Assembly (NCBI GenBank): GCA_017472605.1
Contig: JAFUPV010000043.1
Span: forward strand, 1-49,008
Reading direction: 5' to 3'
Source of the DNA: Lachnospiraceae bacterium
GTDB taxonomy: Bacteria > Bacillota > Clostridia > Lachnospirales > Lachnospiraceae
Length of the DNA: 49,008 bases
Below the pieces are notes generated by a model. It was given only the letters and a program-made list of their open reading frames with translations. It ran no database searches and was not told the origin of the DNA. This document shows positions 31,808 to 43,655 of this stretch, one piece after another. Every line of letters begins with the position of its first letter. Position 1 is the first letter of the stretch. A program made the translations under genes and the position numbers.

Positions 31808-33304
31808 ATGAAAAAGATTCTGTCATGTCTGAAAATGACAATGATTCTGATTCTGGCGGCTGTGCTGCCTTCTGCTGCCGCGCAGGCACAGGAGCAGTGG
31901 GAGAACGGGCTGCACACAGCGATGATCACAGTCGATGGCAGGGAGATTGATCCGGATGAGGAAATGAGCGTCCAGACCGTGATTGGGGAATGTGTGGAGG
32001 AACGCCTCGGACAGGAATTTGTGATCCGTGCCGGCGATGAATGGCTGACTCTGACAGCAGAAACGCTGGGGCTGTGCTGGGCGAATCCGGAGCTGGAGAC
32101 CTATGTAAAAGATGCGCTTGCCTGTCCGTACAGCTGCATTCCGCTTGGGTTTCAGACATCCTACACCGTTGATGCAGAACGGCTGACGGCGCAGATTCTG
32201 CCGCTGATCGAGTCGGCGTCGCTTCAGCCGGAAAATGGAGTGATCTATAAAGAAAATGAACGTCTTCTTGTATCAAGCGGAGCAAGGGGAAGAAGCTATT
32301 CTGCCGAAACCATTCTTGGTGAGCTGACACAGCTTCTGATCTGTGAGGAAGACGGTCCTGTATTCTATGAATTTCCGTTTACATGGGTGGAACCGGAGAT
32401 TTCTTCCCGTTCACTGAGCTTCAGCGAGAAGCCGCTTGGCGACTACACAACGCTTGGCCTGGGAGAACCGGGCAGAGAGAATAATGTAAAAAAGTCCTCG
32501 GCAGGAATCAACGGAACGCTGGTCATGCCGGGAGAAACCTTTTCCGCACTGACCATGTATGGACCGGTTACGGCAGAAAACGGTTACATGGAAGCACTTA
32601 CATACAACAGCGGAAGACAGATTCCCGGAATCGGCGGCGGAATCTGCCAGACAACGACTACGCTGTACAATGCAGCGCTGCTGGCGGAGCTTGAAATTGT
32701 TTACCGCCGGCCGCATTCCATGATTGTCAGCTATGTGCCGCCCAGTCTGGATGCCATGGTTGACTATGCTTCCTGGTCCGATCTGGTGATCCGCAACAAC
32801 ACGGAATATCCGATCTATCTGGAATCCACAACCGGAACAAACCAGGAAGGAAGAGGATACATCAACGTGCGGATCTGGGGAACAGAGACACGTCCTGCCA
32901 ACCGGACGGTGGAATATACCTATGAAGTGCTGGCGGTGAAATTCCCAAGCGTCCTTTATAAAGTAAATCAGGTCAATGACAGCTACTGCACGGTTGGTCT
33001 GGTGGAGCTTCAGAAGAAATTCTACCTGGCAGAGGAGGTTCACCCCTTTGTTCAGTCGAGAGCTTATAAAGTCGTGAAGGTAGACGGACAGGAAGTGTCA
33101 AGAACCGCACTTCCAGGCGGCCACGGATCCATCGATCAGTACCGGGAAGCGTCCGGCGTCCTCTACCATGCATCCGACAACATTGTCGATTACTGGGTGG
33201 TGCAGGACCCGAACACGTACCTTGGAACGCGGGTTCATTACCAGATCATGTTCCGAAACGGACAGCCGTGGGATCTGAATACAGCCAATGTGAACTATTA
33301 TTAA
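31808..33304 (+). CDS. VanW-family cell-surface protein
   Basis: The protein (498 residues from the ATG at 31808; 31802 is an alternative, but the GGGGG would be too close) begins with a signal sequence (MKKILSCLKMTMILILAAVL, then AAAQAQ). Residues about 40-200 resemble the peptidoglycan-binding-4 domain usually found before VanW. The VanW domain follows, with the signature LVMPGETFSALTMYGPVT, GIGGGICQTTTTLYNAALL and YVPPSLDAMVDYASWSDL. VanW proteins are common in Gram-positives and linked to the cell envelope, but their reaction is unknown; vancomycin resistance is not implied. It follows the DUF6062 gene and ends before a strong hairpin. Confidence 0.9.
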   Translation: MKKILSCLKMTMILILAAVLPSAAAQAQEQWENGLHTAMITVDGREIDPDEEMSVQTVIGECVEERLGQEFVIRAGDEWLTLTAETLGLCWANPELETYVKDALACPYSCIPLGFQTSYTVDAERLTAQILPLIESASLQPENGVIYKENERLLVSSGARGRSYSAETILGELTQLLICEEDGPVFYEFPFTWVEPEISSRSLSFSEKPLGDYTTLGLGEPGRENNVKKSSAGINGTLVMPGETFSALTMYGPVTAENGYMEALTYNSGRQIPGIGGGICQTTTTLYNAALLAELEIVYRRPHSMIVSYVPPSLDAMVDYASWSDLVIRNNTEYPIYLESTTGTNQEGRGYINVRIWGTETRPANRTVEYTYEVLAVKFPSVLYKVNQVNDSYCTVGLVELQKKFYLAEEVHPFVQSRAYKVVKVDGQEVSRTALPGGHGSIDQYREASGVLYHASDNIVDYWVVQDPNTYLGTRVHYQIMFRNGQPWDLNTANVNYY

Positions 33305-33320
33305 GAAAAAACGATAAGAA

Positions 33321-33357
33321 AAAGACCCTTGCGATTTGTTGGAAAGCAAGGGTCTTT
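33321..33357. terminator. Bidirectional terminator between convergent genes
   Basis: AAAGACCCTTGC (33321-33332) and its exact reverse complement at 33346-33357 make a 12-bp stem. The minus-strand side is followed by TTTTTCTTATCG, so it suits the small minus-strand gene; it also ends the VanW transcript. Confidence 0.85.
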
Positions 33358-33375
33358 CGTATATGTTTGGAAAAA

Positions 33376-33738
33376 TCAGTCAAGATGAATAGAAGAATCC
33401 GTGGATTCTTCTGCCGGGGTCTCTTCTTCAGAAACAGTCTCAGCAGTTGCTTCCGGCTCTTCCGGATTTGCCTGTCCGGCAGAATTTGCAGCATCTTCCT
33501 TTACCTGATCCCAGTCGAGGACGATGTTGACATATTTTCTGTTGACAGAAGGCTTTTCTGCTTCCGTGGTTTCAGCGGTTTCCTGTGTCTCTTCGGAAAC
33601 GGTTTCCGCTTCTTCCTCTGCTTCTGCCTGCTCCGTTTTCGCGTACTTCCTGACAAAGTAGTAAACAAGGGCAGCTGCAGCAGCCAGTGCAGAAAGAACG
33701 GCCATCACTGTAACCAGAGTTTTGAAAAACTTTTTCAT
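33376..33738 (-). CDS. Small membrane-anchored acidic protein, unknown
   Basis: This 120-residue protein has one N-terminal membrane segment (TLVTVMAVLSALAAAAALVY), a basic stop-transfer (FVRKYAK), and a long tail rich in Glu, Ala and Thr (EAEEEAETVSEETQETAE) with low complexity around a short less acidic stretch (VNRKYVNIVLDWDQVKED). AAGGAG stands seven bases before the ATG, and TATAAT lies at 33797-33792 on the minus strand, so it is expressed. The topology suggests an anchor with a flexible acidic tail. I do not recognise a family. Confidence 0.75.
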   Translation of the reverse strand: MKKFFKTLVTVMAVLSALAAAAALVYYFVRKYAKTEQAEAEEEAETVSEETQETAETTEAEKPSVNRKYVNIVLDWDQVKEDAANSAGQANPEEPEATAETVSEEETPAEESTDSSIHLD

Positions 33739-33958
33739 GGATGAACTCCTTTCTTATTCAGATTTCGCATCGTTGATGCTTACTGGTACCTATTATATAT
33801 CATGAACCGAAAAAAAGAAAGTGCTTCTTAATATTTTTTGCGAATCTGGATGGAAAAAACAAAATGTGAAATTATATGTAAAATCAAGAAAAGAAGAGAA
33901 ACAGAAACAAAACGGGCAAAAACAGAAGTAAATGGATGATTTGCGAGGTTTCAGAAAG

Positions 33959-33987
33959 TTGCATTCTGGTATTAAACTGTGTAATAT
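33959..33987 (+). promoter_or_regulatory. Promoter of groES-groEL
   Basis: TTGCAT (33959-33964) and TAATAT (33982-33987) with a 17-bp spacer, 13 bp before the CIRCE element. Confidence 0.8.
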
Positions 33988-34000
33988 AAACACATCGCGA

Positions 34001-34027
34001 TTAGCACTCGGTTGGAGTGAGTGCTAA
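34001..34027. promoter_or_regulatory. CIRCE element (HrcA operator)
   Basis: TTAGCACTC (34001-34009) and GAGTGCTAA (34019-34027) form the perfect 9-bp inverted repeat with 9-bp spacer that binds the heat-shock repressor HrcA. It lies just after the groES promoter, so the chaperonin operon is heat-inducible. hrcA is not in this window. Confidence 0.98.
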
Positions 34028-34084
34028 TAAGCGGTACTTCAAGAAAAAAATGGGATCAACTTTCAATTAAAGGAGGCAGTATAT

Positions 34085-34369
34085 ATGAAATTAGTACCGT
34101 TAGGAGATCGTGTTGTATTAAAGCAGGTTGCAGCAGAAAAGACAACCAAGTCCGGTATCGTATTGCCGGGTTCAGAAAAAGAAAAGCCTCAGCAGGCAGA
34201 AGTCATTGCTGTAGGTCCGGGCGGAGTCGTTGACGGTAAGGAGATCATCATGCAGGTTGCTGTTGGTCAGGTTGTTATCTATTCCAAGTATTCCGGAACA
34301 GAAGTAAAGCTGGACGGCGAGGAGTATATCATCGTTAAGCAGAACGATATTCTGGCAGTTGTAGAGTAA
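34085..34369 (+). CDS. groES: Co-chaperonin GroES
   Basis: The 94-residue sequence is a complete GroES/Cpn10: LVPLGDRVVLKQV at the start, the mobile-loop region EKTTKSGIVLPGSEKEKP, and EYIIVKQNDILAVVE at the end. It caps the GroEL chamber as a heptamer. AAGGAGG precedes the ATG. It follows a CIRCE-controlled promoter and is followed after 47 bp by groEL. Confidence 0.98.
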   Translation: MKLVPLGDRVVLKQVAAEKTTKSGIVLPGSEKEKPQQAEVIAVGPGGVVDGKEIIMQVAVGQVVIYSKYSGTEVKLDGEEYIIVKQNDILAVVE

Positions 34370-34398
34370 TGACTGCGAACGACCGCAAAATAACGTGA

Positions 34399-36039
<1,641 letters not shown>

Positions 36040-36101
36040 GCCGTTTATGAAATATAGGATGGAATGTGTCACCGGCACGTTCGTCTGAATAGAGAATCAC
36101 T

Positions 36102-36142
36102 GAAACAGGAAGGAACCCGTACCATGGGTTTCTTCCTGTTTC
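36102..36142 (+). terminator. Terminator after groEL
   Basis: GAAACAGGAAG (36102-36112) pairs with CTTCCTGTTTC (36132-36142), with ACCC/GGGT continuing the stem inward; TTCTCGTTG follows. Confidence 0.85.
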
Positions 36143-36231
36143 TTCTCGTTGTTGAAAAGTGATGTTTTTCTGACACGGACAGAAGCGTTTTTGTGTGTTT
36201 CAATGTTTTTTCTTTTTTTATAAAAAAGGAC

Positions 36232-36260
36232 TTCCAAAAATGCGAAAAAGAAGATATAAT
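36232..36260 (+). promoter_or_regulatory. Promoter before the DUF6106 gene
   Basis: TTCCAA (36232-36237) and TATAAT (36255-36260) with a 17-bp spacer. Confidence 0.65.
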
Positions 36261-36326
36261 ATTCCTAATACGCACATAGTGCAGCGATTTTCCTGAAAAT
36301 CGAAAGACTGAAAGAGGAGGTTACCA

Positions 36327-36851
36327 ATGAATAATGACATTTATGCAGAGTGGCTGGTAAAACGGAAAAAGCCAGGATACGCACCGCTTGTTTATGTCGG
36401 TGCTGTGCTGCTGATTCTGATCGGCCTGATTGCCAGCATGATGAATCCCTTCGGATTTCTTGTCCTGCTTCTGGCAATTGGCGGTGTTTACTTTGCAAAC
36501 ATCCGCATGAACGTAGAATACGAGTATGTTTTCGTTACCAACGAACTCAGCATTGACCGTATCTGCGCGCAGAAGACCAGAAAGCGTATCCACAATCTGG
36601 AAATGCAGAAGGTTGAGAAGGTGGTTTCTACAAAGTCCCATGAGTACGACTTTGCAAGAAATAATCCCAAGCTGAAGGTTGTTGACCTTTCATCCGGAAA
36701 CAAGGACGCTGATACATACGCAATCGTGTACAGCGGCAGTGAGGGACAGGCAGTTTATATCATTGAGCCCAACAATGCAATCTTAAAGTGCATGAAGAGC
36801 TCAGCCCCGCGTAAAGTAATCGTGGAAAAGGCACTGACGACAAACAAATAA
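36327..36851 (+). CDS. DUF6106 family membrane protein
   Basis: The 174-residue protein begins MNNDIYAEWLVKRKKPGYAP and has two adjacent hydrophobic segments (about residues 22-36 and 40-57), then a cytoplasmic-looking domain that resembles a PH-like fold (YEYVFVTNELSIDRICAQKT). It matches the DUF6106 family restricted to Clostridia; function unknown. AGAGGAGG precedes the ATG. It is 24 bp upstream of guaB in the same orientation and may share a transcript, although no functional link is known. Confidence 0.85.
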   Translation: MNNDIYAEWLVKRKKPGYAPLVYVGAVLLILIGLIASMMNPFGFLVLLLAIGGVYFANIRMNVEYEYVFVTNELSIDRICAQKTRKRIHNLEMQKVEKVVSTKSHEYDFARNNPKLKVVDLSSGNKDADTYAIVYSGSEGQAVYIIEPNNAILKCMKSSAPRKVIVEKALTTNK

Positions 36852-36869
36852 AAAGACGAGGAGAGGTAA

Positions 36870-38327
<1,458 letters not shown>

Positions 38328-38352
38328 ACGAAAGAAACAAACAAACGAATTG

Positions 38353-38379
38353 AGGCTGTCGCGCAAGCGGCAGCCTTGT
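38353..38379 (+). terminator. Terminator after guaB
   Basis: AGGCTGTCGC and GCGGCAGCCT form a stem with a GCAA loop, followed by TGTTGTGTG. Confidence 0.75.
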
Positions 38380-38426
38380 TGTGTGTAAGGGTAATTAAAA
38401 GTTTGCTTAATTAAGAAAGTGTAAAA

Positions 38427-39578
38427 ATGAACAAAAACAATTGGAAGAAAAGCCGGTTTCAAACCGGCGTGCAGCTGATGGCGGTCATTCTGGTTTTGAC
38501 TGCATTTCTGTCCGGCTGCACAAGCGAATCGGAAAAGAATCCGGAGGATGACAGACTCTCTGTTATCACAACTCTGTTTCCATATTATGATTTTGCGCGA
38601 GCAATCGCCGGCGACCGCATCAACCTTCAGCTGATCCTGCCGCCCGGCCAGGAGAGCCATTCCTTTGAACCAACAGCAGCGGATCTGATCGCGATGGAGG
38701 ATGCAGATGTTCTAATCTTCAATGGCGGTGAGGGCGAACAATGGGTGAACCGCGTCCTGGAATCTGGAATCGGTCCGGATGTCTGTCTGGAGGGAATGGA
38801 AGTGGTTTCACTGCGTGAAGAAGAACATTCGGAAAACATGAAGGTTATTGGTCACAGTCATGATCACGAAGGTCATGCCCATGAAGAAGGAGAAGCATGC
38901 AGCGAAGGGACTGATGAGACAGAAGACGCTCATGAAGGTCATGCTCACGAAGAAGGGGAAGCATGCGAGGAAGAGACCGTACACGGAGAAGAGAATGGTG
39001 AGACGGAAAAGGATCATGATCATGTCCATGAAGAGGGGGGAACCGACGGATATGATGAGCATATCTGGACCTCGCCGGTAAATGCCATTCTGCTGACGGA
39101 GGCGATACGCGATTTGTTAATCGAAGAATTGCCCCAGTATGAAGAAGAGTTTACCGAAAATGCGAATGCCTATATGGAACAGCTGACGGAGATTGACCGG
39201 GAAATCCGCCAGGTCACAAAGGAGGCACAGAGGAATGTGCTGATCTTTGCAGACCGTTTTCCCTTTCTCTATTTTGTAAAGGAATATGGTCTGGACTATG
39301 ATGCGGCGTTCTCCGGATGCAGCCACGATACGGAACCGAGTGCGGCGATGATCGCCGGCCTGATTGATCGGGTAACAGAAGAACAGATTCCGGTCATTTT
39401 CCATGTGGAGCAGAGCAGCCGGAAAACTGCAGTGATCATTGCGGAGTCAACCGGAGCTCAGATTATGGAGTTTCATTCCTGTCACAATGTGACCAGGCAG
39501 GAAATGGAAAACGGAGTGACCTATGTGGAGCTGATGCGACGGAATATCGAATGTCTGAAAAGAGGGTTAGGATGCTGA
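38427..39578 (+). CDS. znuA: Zinc-type ABC transporter substrate-binding lipoprotein ZnuA/AdcA-like
   Basis: The 383-residue product is a cluster A-I metal-binding protein. The lipobox LSGC puts the lipidated cysteine at residue 31. Landmarks are ITTLFPYYDFARAI, PPGQESHSFEPTAADL with the first metal His, an acidic His-rich loop (about 140-210) with two copies of EGHAHEEGEAC, DEHIWTSPVNA with the second His, and the C-terminal VIFHVEQSSRKTA. The His-rich loop is typical of zinc over manganese proteins. The following two genes encode its ATPase and permease, and the stop overlaps the ATPase start. A Zur site was not confidently seen upstream. Confidence 0.93.
   Translation: MNKNNWKKSRFQTGVQLMAVILVLTAFLSGCTSESEKNPEDDRLSVITTLFPYYDFARAIAGDRINLQLILPPGQESHSFEPTAADLIAMEDADVLIFNGGEGEQWVNRVLESGIGPDVCLEGMEVVSLREEEHSENMKVIGHSHDHEGHAHEEGEACSEGTDETEDAHEGHAHEEGEACEEETVHGEENGETEKDHDHVHEEGGTDGYDEHIWTSPVNAILLTEAIRDLLIEELPQYEEEFTENANAYMEQLTEIDREIRQVTKEAQRNVLIFADRFPFLYFVKEYGLDYDAAFSGCSHDTEPSAAMIAGLIDRVTEEQIPVIFHVEQSSRKTAVIIAESTGAQIMEFHSCHNVTRQEMENGVTYVELMRRNIECLKRGLGC
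38868..38966 (+). repeat. Duplicated His/Glu loop in znuA
   Basis: A 33-bp unit at 38868-38900 recurs at 38934-38966 with only three base changes, encoding EGHAHEEGEAC twice. It reflects an internal duplication of the zinc-gathering loop. Confidence 0.85.
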
Positions 39579-40300
39579 TTGAATGTAAGAATGCCAGTTT
39601 TGGATATGAAAATCAGATTTATGTCAGTCATGTGAATTTTACGATGAATGAAGGGGATTACATCTGTGTTCTGGGAGAAAATGGTTCCGGAAAGTCAACA
39701 CTGATGAAGGGGTTGCTGGGGTTGATCCGTCCTTATGAAGGAACGGTGGCCTATGGTCCGTCTGTGACAGGGCAGACCATTGGATACCTGCCGCAGAAGA
39801 CCGTTGCCCAGAAAGACTTTCCGGCAACCGTGCGGGAAGTTGTCCTTTCCGGCTGTCTGAGCAGAAGAGGCTTTCTTCCGTTCTGGAGTCGGGAGGATAA
39901 GATGCGGGCAGACAAGCAGATGGAGCGGCTGAAGGTGAAAAACCTGGAAAAGGAGTGCTTCCGTGATTTGTCCGGCGGTCAGCAGCAGCGTGTGCTTCTG
40001 GCACGGGCGCTGTGCGCGACGGAGCACCTTTTGCTTTTGGATGAGCCGACTACCGGTCTGGATCCTTCTGTAACCAGGGAACTTTACGATCTGCTCCGGG
40101 AACTGAACCGGGACGACCACACGGCGATCCTGATGGTCTCCCATGACATTGAGAATGCGCTTTGCGATGCCAGTCAGGTGCTTCACATGGAAAAAGAAAT
40201 GCTGTTTTTTGGAACAACGGAAGAATACCGGGAAAGCGCGGTAGGAAAAGAATTCTTCCGGAAATCCGGCGCAGGAAGGAGGGAAATGACATGGAATTAA
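39572..40300 (+). CDS. znuC: Zinc ABC transporter ATP-binding protein ZnuC-like
   Basis: The 242-residue ATPase has Walker A GENGSGKST, Q-loop region GYLPQKT, ABC signature LSGGQQQR, Walker B LLLLDEPTTGLD and switch His in MVSHDIENA. It powers zinc import with the adjacent permease. The ATG at 39572 follows GAGGG and overlaps the znuA stop by seven bases; a more upstream ATG (39551) is less likely. Its last codons overlap the permease start at 40291, so all three genes form a tightly coupled operon. Confidence 0.95.
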   Translation: MLIECKNASFGYENQIYVSHVNFTMNEGDYICVLGENGSGKSTLMKGLLGLIRPYEGTVAYGPSVTGQTIGYLPQKTVAQKDFPATVREVVLSGCLSRRGFLPFWSREDKMRADKQMERLKVKNLEKECFRDLSGGQQQRVLLARALCATEHLLLLDEPTTGLDPSVTRELYDLLRELNRDDHTAILMVSHDIENALCDASQVLHMEKEMLFFGTTEEYRESAVGKEFFRKSGAGRREMTWN

Positions 40301-41109
40301 TCGTCCGCATGTTTCAATATCCGTTTATTCAGCGCGCGGCAATCGTCGGCGTTCTTGTGTCTCTGTGTGCGGCTCTTCTTGGAGTCTGCCTTGTGTTAAA
40401 GCGATATTCCATGATTGGAGACGGGTTGTCTCACGTATCCTTTGGCGCCCTGTCCATTGCCATGGCGCTTGGGATCGCTCCGCTGTACCTCTCTATTCCT
40501 ATTGTAATCATCGCGGCTTTCTTCCTGCTGCGGATCCAGGAAAACGGAACGATGAAAAGCGATTCAGCCATTGCTGTGGTGTCGTCCTCGTCACTGGCGA
40601 TCGGAATTACCGTAACGGCTCTGACTTCAGGAATTAATACGGATGTTTCCAGCTATATGTTCGGAAGCATCCTTGTCATGACGGATGAGGATGTGGTTCT
40701 CAGCGTTCTTCTCTCTGTTATTGTCCTGATTCTTTATGTGGTGTGTTATCAGAAAATTTTCGCGGTTACCTTTGATGAGAATTTTGCCCGTGCTTCCGGT
40801 GTCCGTACCAGGCTGTACAATCTGCTGATTTCCATCCTGACTGCAGTGACAATCGTTCTCGGTATGCGGATGATGGGAGCAATGCTGATCTCCAGTCTGA
40901 TCATCTTCCCAGCGCTGATCTCCATGCGCCTGCAGAAAAGCTTTCGCGGAGTGGTAATCTGCTCGGCAATTGTTTCTGTTGTTACCTTTCTTGTTGGTCT
41001 GACTGCATCCTTCCTCTTTTCAACGCCGACGGGAGCCAGCGTTGTCATTGTAAACCTGATTGTCCTGCTTCTGGTTTCTCTGATACAGCATTTGCGCCAA
41101 AACGCATAA
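40291..41109 (+). CDS. znuB: Zinc ABC transporter permease ZnuB-like
   Basis: The 272-residue protein has about eight membrane helices and matches the ABC-3 family of metal permeases: QRAAIVGVLVSLCAALLGVC, then LKRYSMIGDGLSHVSFGALS, the region DENFARASGVRTRLYNLL, and helix GMRMMGAMLISSLIIFPAL. It forms the channel through which zinc passes. The ATG at 40291 follows AAGGAGGG and overlaps the ATPase stop at 40298-40300. It is the last gene of the znu operon. Confidence 0.95.
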   Translation: MELIVRMFQYPFIQRAAIVGVLVSLCAALLGVCLVLKRYSMIGDGLSHVSFGALSIAMALGIAPLYLSIPIVIIAAFFLLRIQENGTMKSDSAIAVVSSSSLAIGITVTALTSGINTDVSSYMFGSILVMTDEDVVLSVLLSVIVLILYVVCYQKIFAVTFDENFARASGVRTRLYNLLISILTAVTIVLGMRMMGAMLISSLIIFPALISMRLQKSFRGVVICSAIVSVVTFLVGLTASFLFSTPTGASVVIVNLIVLLLVSLIQHLRQNA

Positions 41110-41114
41110 AATGG

Positions 41115-41143
41115 TTGACTTTTTTTTCGAAGTGTGCTAATAA
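41115..41143 (+). promoter_or_regulatory. Promoter of the T-box-thrS transcript
   Basis: TTGACT (41115-41120) and TAATAA (41138-41143) with a 17-bp spacer, just after znuB. Confidence 0.75.
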
Positions 41144-41463
41144 TATCTGTAGTTGAAATCGTTGATGAGAAGAGTAGCAAAGAAGGAATGCCCAGAGAGG
41201 ATCCGGAAGCTGGGAAGGATCCGCAGGAATGCTTTGTGAAGACCACCTCTGAGAGGCACTAATCCTGCCCGGTGACTCCGTTATCGTCACAATGAGTCTT
41301 CTGAGACGAGGAGATTTTCCAAAAGAAATTTTTGACTGTCAATTTCTGAACAGTAATTTTAATCAGAAATCTTTTTTCAGAAATTTCCAATCAGAAGAAA
41401 ATTTGGGTGGAACCACGATCCAATCGTCCCTTTTTGTGTGAAAACGCAGAAAGGGATTTTTTT
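41144..41463 (+). promoter_or_regulatory. T-box leader, tRNA-Thr responsive
   Basis: The T-box core GGGTGGAACCACG is at 41405-41417, with TGGAACC pairing to uncharged tRNA ends. The specifier region reads GAAG-ACC-A (41238-41245), with ACC at 41242-41244 a Thr codon, matching the form GAAG-TGC-A in the cysE T-box. The downstream gene is thrS. Reading of the specifier is inference, but two leaders with the same context and the right codons support it. The terminator is annotated separately. Confidence 0.9.
41427..41463 (+). terminator. T-box terminator before thrS
   Basis: TCCCTTT (41427-41433) pairs with AAAGGGA (41450-41456), followed by a T run to 41463. Confidence 0.88.
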
Positions 41464-41571
41464 ATTTTCGCGAGCTGCAGCCTTGAGAGCATGCATGTGC
41501 ATTCATTCGATTGGAAGCGCGGCAGCGAGAGAGACAAATGCGGATGAAATTCCGAAATGGAGGAGACAAAG

Positions 41572-43554
41572 ATGAAGATCACATTAAAAGATGGTTCAGT
41601 AAGAGAATATGCAGAACCGATGCGCGCCATTGATCTGGCTTCTGACATCAGCGAAGGTCTGGCGAGAATGGCTTGTGTTGCTGAGGTTGACGGTAAGGTT
41701 GTTGACCTGCGTACTGTCATTGATAAGGACTGCGCAGTGAACTTTATGACTGCAAACGATAAGGAAGGTCTGGCTGCACTGCGCCATACCACCTCTCATG
41801 TACTGGCAGAGGCAGTAAAGAATCTGTATCCCAATGCAAAGCTGGCAATCGGTCCGTCAATTGACAATGGTTTTTACTACGATTTTGATACCCCTTCCTT
41901 CGGCAGAGAGGATCTGGACAAGATCGAGGCCGAGATGAAGAAAATCATCAAAAAGGGCGAAAAGCTGGAGCGTTTCACCATGCCGAGAGAAGAGGCAATC
42001 GCTTACATGAAGGAGCGCAATGAGCCGTACAAGGTGGAACTGATCGAAGATCTTCCGGAGGATGCGGAGATTTCCTTCTACAGACAGGGCGAATTTGTTG
42101 ATCTGTGCGCAGGCCCGCACCTGATGTCTACGAAAAACATCAAGGCATTCAAGCTGATTTCTTCCTCCGGTGCATATTGGAGAGGTTCTGAGAAGAACGC
42201 AATGCTGACCCGTATCTACGGAACTGCTTTCCCGAAAAAGGAAGAGCTGGAAGAGTATCTGGCTTATCTGGAGGATATCAAGAACCGTGACCACAATAAG
42301 ATCGGAAGAGAACTGGAGCTGTTCACCACTGCTGATGTCATTGGTCAGGGCCTTCCGCTGTTCATGCCGAAGGGAACAAAGATCATTCAGACTCTTCAGA
42401 GATGGATCGAGGATGAGGAAGAAAAGCGCGGCTATGTAAGAACAAGAACGCCGATGATGGCAAAGAGCGATCTTTACATCATTTCCGATCACTGGTCCCA
42501 TTACAAAGAGGGTATGTTTGTTCTCGGTGATGAAGAGAAGGATGACGAGGTATTTGCGCTGCGTCCGATGACATGTCCGTTCCAGTACTATGTTTACAAG
42601 GCAACACCAAAATCCTACCGTGATCTGCCTTACCGCATGGGTGAGACTTCCACCATTTTCCGTAATGAGGATTCCGGTGAGATGCACGGTCTGACCCGTG
42701 TTCGTCAGTTCACCATTTCCGAGGGTCACCTGGTACTGACTCCGGAGCAGCTGGAAGAAGAGTTCAAGGGCTGTGTGGATCTGGCAAAGTACTGTCTGAC
42801 AACACTTGGTCTGCAGGATGACGTAACCTACCGGATGTCCAAGTGGGATCCGAACAATGCAGACCACTATCTTGGCGATGCAGACATGTGGAACTATGTA
42901 GAGGATACCATGCGTACAATCCTGAATGACATCGGCATCGAATACACAGAGGCTGCCGGCGAGGCTGCGTTCTATGGTCCGAAGCTGGATATCCAGGCAA
43001 AGAATGTATACGGCAAGGAAGACACCATGATCACCATTCAGATTGACATGTTCCTTGCAGAGCGCTTTGACATGTCCTATGTAGACCGCGACGGACAGAA
43101 GAAGCGTCCTTATATCATCCACAGAACTTCCATGGGCTGCTATGAGAGAACGCTTGCATGGCTGATTGAGAAGTATGCAGGTGCATTCCCGACATGGCTG
43201 TGTCCGGAGCAGGTTCGTGTGCTTCCGATTTCTGAGAAGTATATTGACTATGCGAACAAAGTTGCTGATGAGCTGAAGGCAAATGGTGTTCTCTGCACCG
43301 TTGACATGAGAAATGAGAAGATTGGTTATAAGATTCGTGATGCGAGAATGCAGAAGCTTCCGTACATGCTGGTTGTAGGTCAGAAGGAGGAGGAAGAGAA
43401 CCTTGTATCCGTCAGAAGCCGTTTCCTTGGCGATGAGGGTCAGAAGCCGCTTGACGAGTTTGTAAACGCAATCTGTAAGGAAATCCGTACCAAGGAGATC
43501 CGCAAGGTTGAGGTACAGCCGGAAGAGCAGAACAAGAATCCGAAGAAGAAATAA
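41572..43554 (+). CDS. thrS: Threonyl-tRNA synthetase ThrS
   Basis: Class II synthetase charging tRNA-Thr. The 660-residue protein has an N-terminal TGS domain (ITLKDGSVREYAEPM), an editing domain that hydrolyses Ser-tRNA-Thr (TTSHVLAEAVKNLYPNAKL; FVDLCAGPHLMSTKN), the catalytic core with zinc-binding Cys in RPMTCPFQYYVY and class II motifs 2 (MGETSTIFRNEDSGEMHGL) and 3 (HRTSMGCYERTLAWLIE), and a C-terminal anticodon-binding domain. The ATG at 41572 follows GGAGGAG by six bases. Expression is controlled by the T-box leader upstream. Confidence 0.98.
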   Translation: MKITLKDGSVREYAEPMRAIDLASDISEGLARMACVAEVDGKVVDLRTVIDKDCAVNFMTANDKEGLAALRHTTSHVLAEAVKNLYPNAKLAIGPSIDNGFYYDFDTPSFGREDLDKIEAEMKKIIKKGEKLERFTMPREEAIAYMKERNEPYKVELIEDLPEDAEISFYRQGEFVDLCAGPHLMSTKNIKAFKLISSSGAYWRGSEKNAMLTRIYGTAFPKKEELEEYLAYLEDIKNRDHNKIGRELELFTTADVIGQGLPLFMPKGTKIIQTLQRWIEDEEEKRGYVRTRTPMMAKSDLYIISDHWSHYKEGMFVLGDEEKDDEVFALRPMTCPFQYYVYKATPKSYRDLPYRMGETSTIFRNEDSGEMHGLTRVRQFTISEGHLVLTPEQLEEEFKGCVDLAKYCLTTLGLQDDVTYRMSKWDPNNADHYLGDADMWNYVEDTMRTILNDIGIEYTEAAGEAAFYGPKLDIQAKNVYGKEDTMITIQIDMFLAERFDMSYVDRDGQKKRPYIIHRTSMGCYERTLAWLIEKYAGAFPTWLCPEQVRVLPISEKYIDYANKVADELKANGVLCTVDMRNEKIGYKIRDARMQKLPYMLVVGQKEEEENLVSVRSRFLGDEGQKPLDEFVNAICKEIRTKEIRKVEVQPEEQNKNPKKK

Positions 43555-43611
43555 CCGGCAATCGGTCAAGCCAGTCGCCGGCGTGTAAGCTGGATGAATA
43601 ACGAGCAGAAA

Positions 43612-43650
43612 CGGGAACGAAAGTGTCATGCCTTCGTTCCCGAATTTTTT
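43612..43650 (+). terminator. Terminator after thrS
   Basis: CGGGAACGAA (43612-43621) pairs with TTCGTTCCCG (43633-43642), followed by AATTTTTT. Confidence 0.9.
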
Positions 43651-43655
43651 GAGAC

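Noticed and set aside
31808-33304. VanW gene as evidence of a vancomycin-resistance cluster
   Set aside because: No vanHAX, vanS or vanR genes are near; VanW-domain proteins are common in Clostridia without resistance.
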